Shown one piece after another: positions 56,552 to 64,000 of a stretch of DNA of 64,000 nucleotides. A program made the position numbers and the translations under genes. The notes below the pieces were generated by a model. The model ran no database searches, was not told the DNA's origin, and saw only the letters and a list, made by a program, of their open reading frames with translations. The DNA is from Phyto melanocephala. Taxonomy: Eukaryota; Arthropoda; Insecta; Diptera; Rhinophoridae. The stretch is taken from NCBI GenBank assembly GCA_941918925.1, contig OW799237.1:4321201-4385200 (forward strand), given 5' to 3'. Position 1 is the first letter of the stretch. Each line of letters starts with the position of its first letter.

Positions 56552-56660
56552 GAAAATTTTGAGTTATGCCGTTCTTGCAGCAAATGAGCGATATGTATAC
56601 TAGACTTGCAAGATCTGCAACTTTTGCATGATCTGTTTGCAACGAAGGGTGATTTCCCCT
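56552..56660 (-). repeat. Right TIR, continuous
   Basis: Complete right inverted repeat, showing the original order of the two separated left parts. Confidence 0.9.
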
Positions 56661-58778
56661 ATTGTTAATTAAATTGTATTTGATTTTTCTGCAAACATTA
56701 AATGAAAATTAATAATTTTATAATTATAAATTAATATTTATTCGAACTTTTTATTCTTAAACTTAATACAATCATTATTTTTAATCAAATTTTTTATAAT
56801 ATATTTTAATGAAATTAGAATTAGGGAAGCATAGCATTCATTTTTAAATTTGTCTTTTGTATGGATATAGAAAGCATAAGAAAAATTTATATGAGAGAAT
56901 ATTAACATGAAGAAAAAATGTCATTTGATAAGAAAGAAAAAGTAGACGCTAACAGGCTAACAGGGTTCCAATACATATAACGGCACCCCCCTTCATGCTT
57001 AAACCAAATGCTGTTAATGTCCAATTCGGTTCAAAAAAGAATTGTTCTCACTGTTAACTTCAAAAAGGTAATTTTTAAAGACAAACTCACATTATGCTGA
57101 TGCATTGCCATCTGGTGAGTCGAGTGTCTATCAAGCATTACTCACCTTGTCAGCCTTAATATAAGATCAACTACATGGATATGCAACATCTAAATGATAA
57201 AGTTCTAAAACATTTAAGCGCTACTTACACGTGCACCTGTCAAATCATTCTTTTTCATGTTGGTCATTTTGGTTTTTTCAATATCTTTTTGATATCTGGC
57301 AGTCAAATGAAAACTAGTTTTTGAAGTTTTCTGCTCAAGAATTAGTGTTTGATGAATAATTTTTCTTTTTAATTTTTTTATTTCTTTTTTTTTTTTTTTT
57401 GTTTTTAAAGCGGAAGAAATGCAAAATTATTTAATAAAAAATTAATTGAAAATATACTTTAAATTTGTTAATAGCTCAATTCATAAAATAATTAAACGTT
57501 TTTAGACAATAATTTTTATATTTACAGTCTGTGGACAATATGGATGAATATATTTAATTTTTTGTTATCCACAGACAGACGGACATAACAAAATCTCAGG
57601 AAATTAAAAAAAAAACAATGAGTGTTGGCATATAGTTTGTTTATTTATTTTTTATTATATCTTAGTATTACATATCATATGACAAACACTCTTGTACCCC
57701 CTGACACTTACACCAGTGGTGTGGTGTGGGTGCTATTGAAACTTTAAAAAATTTTAAAACCTTTTCTGGGCTTTTTTATAAATATTTTCTTTATTATACA
57801 AATTGAAGCCTCCCTAATTTATATATTTTTGTACTGGCCTTCACACGAAGTGAAATTCCTACGGCAAACGGCAATGAAGTCATTTATTTACACACTAGCC
57901 ATGAATGCCAGGTCAATTTATTGTTATACAAAGGTAATTTAATATTATAGCTCCCTGCTACATTCCTTTTTCCTTTTTTTTATACTATTGTTGCTGTTGT
58001 TGTTGCTGCCTTAATTGCAGATTATTTTCATTGCTGTTAATGTTGGCACTGCAGCTGCAGTTATTGGTGACATTGTGTTGGTGCATTAACTGCCATCATA
58101 AATTGTTAAATGTACTCAACAATTTTTCACATTTTGTTGAAAATAATTTTGTTTTTCCTAATAAAACAACGACTTCTTTATTTTTAACGTGTTGTAGCAA
58201 TAATTAAGATTGAAAGTGTAAAAAGTATGCAGAAAATGAAAATAATTTCGAGGTTTATGGGGCAAAGTTGGCAAAGGCTGGGTGGTCAACGAAAAGCTAA
58301 AAATCTTTAATAAGAAGTTCTTAAAGGAAACTTATTTATCTTGTTAAGGCGCGGAGCCAGCTAAAGCATTTATAATTTTTTAATAAAATATTTCAATTGT
58401 TTGTTTAATGACTTCTGAAACTATTACTAAACAAAATAAACAATTTGGTTTTGAAATATTTTTTTGTTCTTGTTCAAAAAGTACCGAACAATTAGTGTCC
58501 TATATGGACTTCAAAACTCAACTCATTTTTTCTTCAAAATTAGTCACTTTCGATTTTATATTATTTTTTATATTTTCCCCCATAAAATGAAAAAAAATAC
58601 CGAATACCATAATTTGGCAACTATTTCCCTGAGATGTAAAAATTATGATTTTTATAGAAATACAAATTTGAATGAAATGATGATCAACGAGAGACCATAA
58701 CAGAAGCATTTGACAAATTTTTCATAGTGGTAAATGGTATACTTTGTATCAATAATAGAACTTGTAACATGTTAAAAG
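56661..58778. other. AT-rich spacer
   Basis: No gene recognised; (TTG)n-type repeats at 57,988-58,006. The frames at 58,408-58,709 lack any known domain. Confidence 0.5.
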
Positions 58779-59298
58779 CAGTGTTGCCGTTTTCACTGCG
58801 ATTTGCCCGTCGTCACTGCGTAACTGCGTTTTTTTTTATATCACTGCGCTTTTCAGTTTTTGGTAGTTTTCCTCTTTTTTTGATCAACAACGCCTTAACA
58901 TGATTCACCTCAAACGTGTTTAGCACCTAAGTCTGTAAAGGCTATAACACAACGAGATAAAATTGTCACCCTGTTAAAAATATAGCAGCTAGATGGCAAC
59001 ATTCTGCAGTTACGTTACGTTGCAGTTGACTGATTAGGTCTTGAATTAAAATGTCAAAAAATCCAGTTAAAAAAACATAAACAAACTATTTCGTGAAAAA
59101 AATATTTGCTTTTCAGTCCATTTAATTAATTTTTATATTGTTTCGAAATGAATGGGTAAGTTGGCGTTTAAAAAAGGGCAAAAAAGTGTTAAAAAAATTT
59201 CCTTTTTTTGTCCAAACGAAAACGACATTTTTTATTTCTCGTCACTGCGTTTTTTTTGTCGATTTCACTGCGAAAAAAGTTGGTCGGCGGCAACACTG
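58779..59298. mobile_element. hAT-like non-autonomous element with 8-bp duplication
   Basis: Ends CAGTGTTGCCG and the inverse CGGCAACACTG. Flanking 8 bp are GTTAAAAG (58,771-58,778) and GCTAAAAG (59,299-59,306), 7 of 8 the same, as expected for a hAT insertion. Subterminal TCACTGCG is repeated many times near both ends. Short frames inside (59,138-59,392) have no hAT domain. Confidence 0.85.
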
Positions 59299-59527
59299 GC
59301 TAAAAGTAAATGTAGTAAAGTCAAGCATAAATGTTAACTATTGGTACTTTTCTATTACTGTCAAAAGTACTTTTTGCAGTACTTTTTTGTAGTTCATAAT
59401 TAATGAAACTTAATATGTATTTAATTTAGAAGAATTCAGATTGATTACAAAACTAAGATTGGTAGCAAAGTGGAACTTTTAATTCTTTTACCGTTCTTGT
59501 GTCTCTTTTGAAATTCAGCCATAATTA

Positions 59528-60209
59528 CCCGGCAAAAGCTTTCTTTACAAAATAACTCAGCAAAAACTCTCATTACAGAATAACCCAGCAAAAATTCTCA
59601 TTACAAAATAATGAGTTAAAAGTACTAGAAAACAGTTCTTCACTACTTACAATTTGGCATCTTAACCCATTATTTTAACAAGGCGATGTTATTGGAGGCA
59701 AGTACTTACCACTCTCGCTTACAAATAGGGACTTGAATAAGCACTTACTTTTATAGAAATATATAAGTACTTGATTTAAAAAACCCAAATAACCCAATAA
59801 TATTATGGATTAAAAAAAGACGTTCGGTTCTTTTAAGGACGAAAATTCGGTTTGATTATTCTGCGATACGTTAATTTGGAATTTGAAAATCAGTAAAAAT
59901 CTATAAGTGATCACTTTGTTAATTCAATGCTTTGCCGCTGTTGTTAAAAACATTAGTACTTATTATCTAAGAGTGTTAAATTAAATGAGAATTATAAAAA
60001 GTTAGGTATTAAAATGGCATCTATCAAATTTTTTAATAAGAATTTGTATTGTGTGTGTATCTAAGCAAATGCCTGAAAATAAGTACTTACGCATCACATT
60101 ATAAATCCAGTCATTATTAGACCCCTTCTTCGTAAGACAGACGCTATGTAATAGTCATTGAGAAGAATGTTGTTCAGTAATAGCAAGTCATTATCTGATT
60201 TTTGCTGGG
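59528..60209. mobile_element. TIR element, CCCAGCAAAAATT family, with stacked left ends
   Basis: The left side has three successive end-like units: CCCGGCAAAAGCTTTC (59,528), CTCAGCAAAAACTCTC (59,556), CCCAGCAAAAATTCTC (59,584), spaced 28 bp. The right end is GATTTTTGCTGGG. Interior is rich in AAGTACTTAC words (59,700, 59,740, 59,770, 60,080). No ORF. Related to 15,676-16,071. Confidence 0.7.
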
Positions 60210-62259
60210 TATGACTCTTTAATTAAATTTATATTTTTCATAGACCTCAATTAAAAAATACTAGTAAAACTATGTATTGACTTTAATAACCACAATTATT
60301 TTTTAATAAATAAATTAAAATATTTTTTTTTATTTTTACAAAATTTCTGTGTCCTTCAATATGAGCCTGTCAAATATTCTAAATTGCCTGCATTTTGATA
60401 ATAGCATGTTAATTATAAAAATGGCAATTTTATTTGATACTATTTTTTTTTTTTTTTTGCTTTTGTGTAGTTGTTGTTGTCATTGCCTAACCCAACATTT
60501 AATAGGTTTTTATTTTGCACACATCGTTATTGGTTGTATTGTATGTATATAGAAAATGACAGGTAATTAAAATTAAACTATATTTAAATAAAAAACACAA
60601 TCTTTTTAAATAATATAAAATTAAACCAAAGAATTTTTCAGTTATTATTTTTTTATTCTAAAATATTTACTAAATCTGTCTGCTGGCGAAGGGCAAATAA
60701 ACACAAATATAGACACTAACATTTCGCCTTCTAAATGTCTGGTGTTTATGTGTAAAAAAATTTAAAAAAACATTAGAAGAGTAGGATGCCAGTTTTAAGC
60801 ATTAGTTTATTTTAGTGTTTTCATTTGCTGAAGGTAAGTAGTAGTCGCCTCATTTTCTCATGTTTGTCTGGTTATTTCCACTTCATCAATGCTTATTCCG
60901 CACAATAAATTTTGTGATAAATGTGACTGCAAAGAAATGAAATTCACATTTTTGCGCTTATTGAAAAGTAAGTAGATTTTTTTTAACTAAACAAAAAAAA
61001 TTTAAAGATGTAACAGTAGTGTGTAGATAAATAGCAAAATTTAAGTTTGTTCCAGAATTATAGTTCATACGAGAATAATAAAACAAAAAAATAAAATATT
61101 CAATCTTGCGATCTCGTAGACAGAATTATTCACCTCTGTTTTGCTTTAGTGGGTTTATATCCATGCCGATTCGACTATCAATCTGCCATCCGTCTGTATG
61201 AACATCACCGCCTTGCATTTCTTATTCTAAATTGCTCTGTTATGGTTAAGTTCATATAAACCATTACAATTCGTTTACCAATCTGCCACCCGTCCGTATA
61301 AAGATCAAAGCCTTTGGTATTTCTTAGTCTAATTATCTCATCTCATTCTCCCTCCTGTGGTATAATGCTTTTGCAGTTAACGCTCTCAAATGGCAACATT
61401 TTATATCTGGCAAGAATTTTAGTTCACCTGGTCGTAAAACTTATAAGCCCGATATGCTGCGTTTTGAACTTAACTCTAGCCTATAGAATAAAATTGTGTT
61501 TTGTAATTTTAATTTAAAAAAATTTTGGCGCACCCTTTATATTAAAAAAAGTCCTCACAAACTGCAGACAGTTTAGTAGCTAAAAGATGATAACATCTTT
61601 ATACTGATTGCTCCATAATATTTTATGGGAAATAAATTAGGCGCTTCCCTAAGACCGTTTCAGAGTTTATTGCTTTAGTTATTATTGCAGGTTACAAAAA
61701 TTCTCCTCTCATATAGAAATCCTTAAAATATTTTATTCATGCACAAATTATGTTTTCTACACTGCTGTGTTATTGTTTTTCTCTGCCTTTTATTTCATTT
61801 TCTTTTTCAAACATTAAGTGAAATTTACTGTTTATGTTGTGTCAACCGCGCTGGACAAGTAGCCATTTACTACCGCATACACACTACTCTATTACTGTGT
61901 GTTTATGTGGGTGAGATGCTTAATTTACTGCCACAGTCAGACTGATTTTTCTTTTCTTAGTCGAATCTTGGCATATTCTATGCTGCTGTACATCGTACAT
62001 TTTACTTTATATTTCTCTTCTTCTTCTCCTCTTTTCCACCTCATAATTTTAACAAGAATGACTTTTGTTTACATTACATATTAAAATGGTTTTTATTTTG
62101 TTTATCAATGTTTTTAAATGTAAGAAATGATACCAGATTAAGTCAAGGCTTAACAAAGCGTTTGGTTTTTTTCACAGTTATAATTCTATTTCCATTATCA
62201 GCAAGTCAATTCTAATTCTGTGAAACTGGTAAAAAAAAAATTTTACATTTTATATCATA
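60210..62259. other. AT-rich spacer with a 100-bp tandem pair
   Basis: No gene recognised apart from chance frames (61,314-62,084). At about 61,160-61,360 two units of 100 bp share CAATCTGCCAxCCGT, CGTATxAAxATCA and TATTTCTTAxTCTAA. Confidence 0.5.
61160..61360. repeat. Two tandem 100-bp units
   Basis: CAATCTGCCATCCGTCTGTA and CAATCTGCCACCCGTCCGTA start 100 bp apart; diverged, non-coding. Confidence 0.7.
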
Positions 62260-63245
62260 CTAGAAAAGCCCGGCGCGCGTTGATACGCCCCTTAATGAAT
62301 AAAAATGCATTCTGAATTTAAATTGAATATCAAGTGCAAAAAGTTAAATATTAAAAAAATTTTTTAATGGGCGTGGCACTGCCCACTTTTCTAATCAAGA
62401 AATTGTATAGTCATGATAACTCAATATGTGTGCAAAGTTTCACAAAAATCGGTCCAGAGCAAGTACCTCAAAATTATAATTTTTTTTATGGGCGTGGCCT
62501 TGCCCACTTTTCTAATCACGAAATTGTATAATCATGAGACTTAAATATGTCTGTAAAAGGTTTTAGAAAAATCGGTGAAGTTTAAGTGGCTGAAAATAAT
62601 AACTTTTTTTTATGGGCGTAGCACTGCCCACCTTTCTAATCATGAAATTGTAAAGTTATGAGAGTTCAATATGTGTGCAAAGTTTCAGCAAAATCGGTGT
62701 AGTGCGAGTACCTCACAATTATAAATTTTTTATAGGCGTGGCCCCGCTCACTTTTTTTTATCAAAAAATTATAAAGTCATGACAGCTCAATATGTGTGCA
62801 AAGTTTCAGAAAAATTGAATAAGTTCAAGTAACTAAAAATGATAACTAATTTTTTATGGGCGTGGCCCCGCCCACTTTTCTAATCTTGAAATTATAAAGT
62901 CATGACAGCTTAATATGTGTGCATAGTTCCAGTAAAATCGGTCCAGTGCAAGTACCTCAAAATTATAACTTTTTATGGGCGTGGCCCCGCCCACTTTTCT
63001 AATCTTGAAATTATAAAGTCATGACAGCTTAATATGTGTGCATAGTTTCAAAAAAATCGTTCAAATGCAAGTAGCTAAAAATGATAACTAATTTTTATGG
63101 GCGTGGTCCCGCCCACTTTTTACCACCCATAAACACTCCCTGGAATGTGTACAACAACCTGCCAAAGTTTGAGTCCGATCAGTTTTACAATTTTGGAGTC
63201 TATAGCTAACACACACACACAGAGTTTCACTTTTATATATATAGA
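62260..63245 (-). mobile_element. Complete non-autonomous Helitron with seven internal repeats
   Basis: Minus orientation: begins TCTATATATATAAAAGTG, ends GCGCGCCGGGCTTTTCTAG; inserted between A and T. A GGCG...CGCC hairpin lies just before the 3' CTAG. Inside, seven tandem units of about 119-126 bp start at 62,367, 62,488, 62,612, 62,732, 62,856, 62,975 and 63,097. Each has a palindromic TGGGCGTGGCCCCGCCCA box, then CTAATC, GAAATT, AAAGTCATGA, AATATGTGTGCAAAGTTTCA and AAAATCGGT. No Rep/helicase ORF. Confidence 0.92.
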
Positions 63246-64000
63246 TAACGGCCATTGACTATAAAGAAACACTTTTACAGAAACCAAATTTACCTTCAGG
63301 AAAAGTCCATACATACATGCACCACTTCAAACTTAAAAACTTAGACAAATGAAATTTATTTCAAGGCATTAATTAAAAATCTCTGATGTGTGCTATTGAC
63401 AATAAATAAATTCACAGCAGCAGAAACGTAGTTATAAAATAGAAATTATACTAAACTTTTAAATACTTTAATGTAATTACCATCTGGCATCCCTACAAAG
63501 TAAATAAAGCATTTATTGTAAATTCATTTTATGCACTTAACTTGTACATGCGATATGCATTGTCGCCTGTCAAACATCTCACCCACACAAACACACAATA
63601 ACAAACAAACAACGATCCCTGCAACCAATTATACTTAACTCGATTATACAAAGAAACGACAGACAAATACAATATTCAATAAGGAATTGTGACCTCTTCG
63701 ATAACAAAAACAAACATCGACAGCAACGGCATTAAGAATTGAAACTTAAACGAAACACAGAAAGAAACAAACGCGTAAACATTGTATGACAATGTTTTTA
63801 TGAACTTTATGCTGATGACATGTACATTTCAAACAACTAAATGTTTTTGTTTTTTTTTTTTGTTGTGTAATAGAACAAGCCCTACAGCAAAGAAGCAAGT
63901 GTCAAATGACTGCTAGAATGTAAATGTAGTAAGTTTACTCTGTTAAAGCTATTTACTGGGGCCTAGTAAAGTTTTGTCAATGATTTTTATTTACTACAAC
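63246..64000. other. AT-rich spacer
   Basis: No gene recognised up to the window edge. Confidence 0.5.

Larger units (their letters stand above)
52674..56660 (+). mobile_element. DNA transposon with long TIRs and an intact transposase gene
   Basis: Left end AGCGGAAATCACCCTTCGTT, right end inverse AGGGGAAATCACCCTTCGTT; an ATT on each side (52,671-52,673 and 56,661-56,663) may be the target duplication, though a 4-bp TATT cannot be ruled out. The right inverted repeat is continuous for about 110-120 bp (56,552-56,660). Its outer 57 bp match 52,674-52,730. Its inner part (ATCGCTCATTTGCTGCAAGA, then ACGGCATAACTCAAAATTT) matches 53,288-53,333, so an insertion of about 550 bp splits the left end. 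Between the ends is one intact gene (53,948-55,945). Removing the insertion, the element is about 3.4 kb. Confidence 0.88.

Overview
The window looks like AT-rich intergenic or intronic DNA from a higher (probably calyptrate) fly such as a blow fly or house fly. This is inferred from base composition, DINE-1/INE-1-like and other Helitron-type repeats, many DUF4817-type mariner relics, Jockey/R1-type retrotransposon tails, and a GYR/YLP-motif secreted protein gene of a kind known from flies. Nothing prokaryotic was seen. Most short open frames are chance ORFs or sit inside repeats.

Only two intact protein-coding genes are supported. (1) A two-exon gene at 46,751-47,387 encodes a 183-residue secreted protein with a signal peptide, four 16-residue Pro/Val-rich repeats carrying YLP-like motifs, and a C-terminal GYR motif. 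It has a TATA box, an initiator-like site and a polyA signal. (2) A 665-codon intact transposase-like gene at 53,948-55,945 lies inside a ~4 kb DNA transposon with ~110-120 bp terminal inverted repeats (52,674-56,660). The protein has an acidic N-terminus, a basic nuclear-localisation-like segment, Cys clusters and a plausible DDE/D core (D395, D472, E512/D514). I recognise it as a multi-copy arthropod 'uncharacterised' family; assignment to the Sola group is only a guess. Its left inverted repeat is split by a truncated Helitron-type insertion. This element is the best candidate for an under-described system here.

Layout. 1-3,300: a decayed mariner inserted into a dispersed repeat, with a second copy of that repeat nearby. 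7,051-8,746: DINE-1-like element containing a deleted mariner that itself contains a palindromic MITE (three-level nest). 10-13 kb: tandem and foldback repeats. 13-14 kb: R1/Jockey tail. 15.7-16.5 kb: a TIR element and a mariner fragment. 17.7-22.5 kb: two copies of a Helitron-like family with long A/T tracts and a tRNA-like scrap, flanking a TIR element. 23-29 kb: two retrotransposon tails and a MITE inserted in an old Helitron-like copy. 30.8-35.7 kb: two mariner copies. 37-41 kb: retrotransposon tail, then a 1.2 kb TIR transposon holding fused first and last parts of a larger gene. 44.4-45.8 kb: TIR element split by a Helitron-like insertion. 46.7-47.5 kb: the GYR/YLP gene. 48-52 kb: Helitron, mariner fragment, MITEs. 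52.7-56.7 kb: the intact transposon. 58.8-60.2 kb: a hAT-like MITE with 8-bp target duplication and another TIR element. 62.3-63.2 kb: a complete non-autonomous Helitron with seven internal repeats.

All identities were judged by eye, without alignment or database search; boundaries of degenerate elements are approximate.
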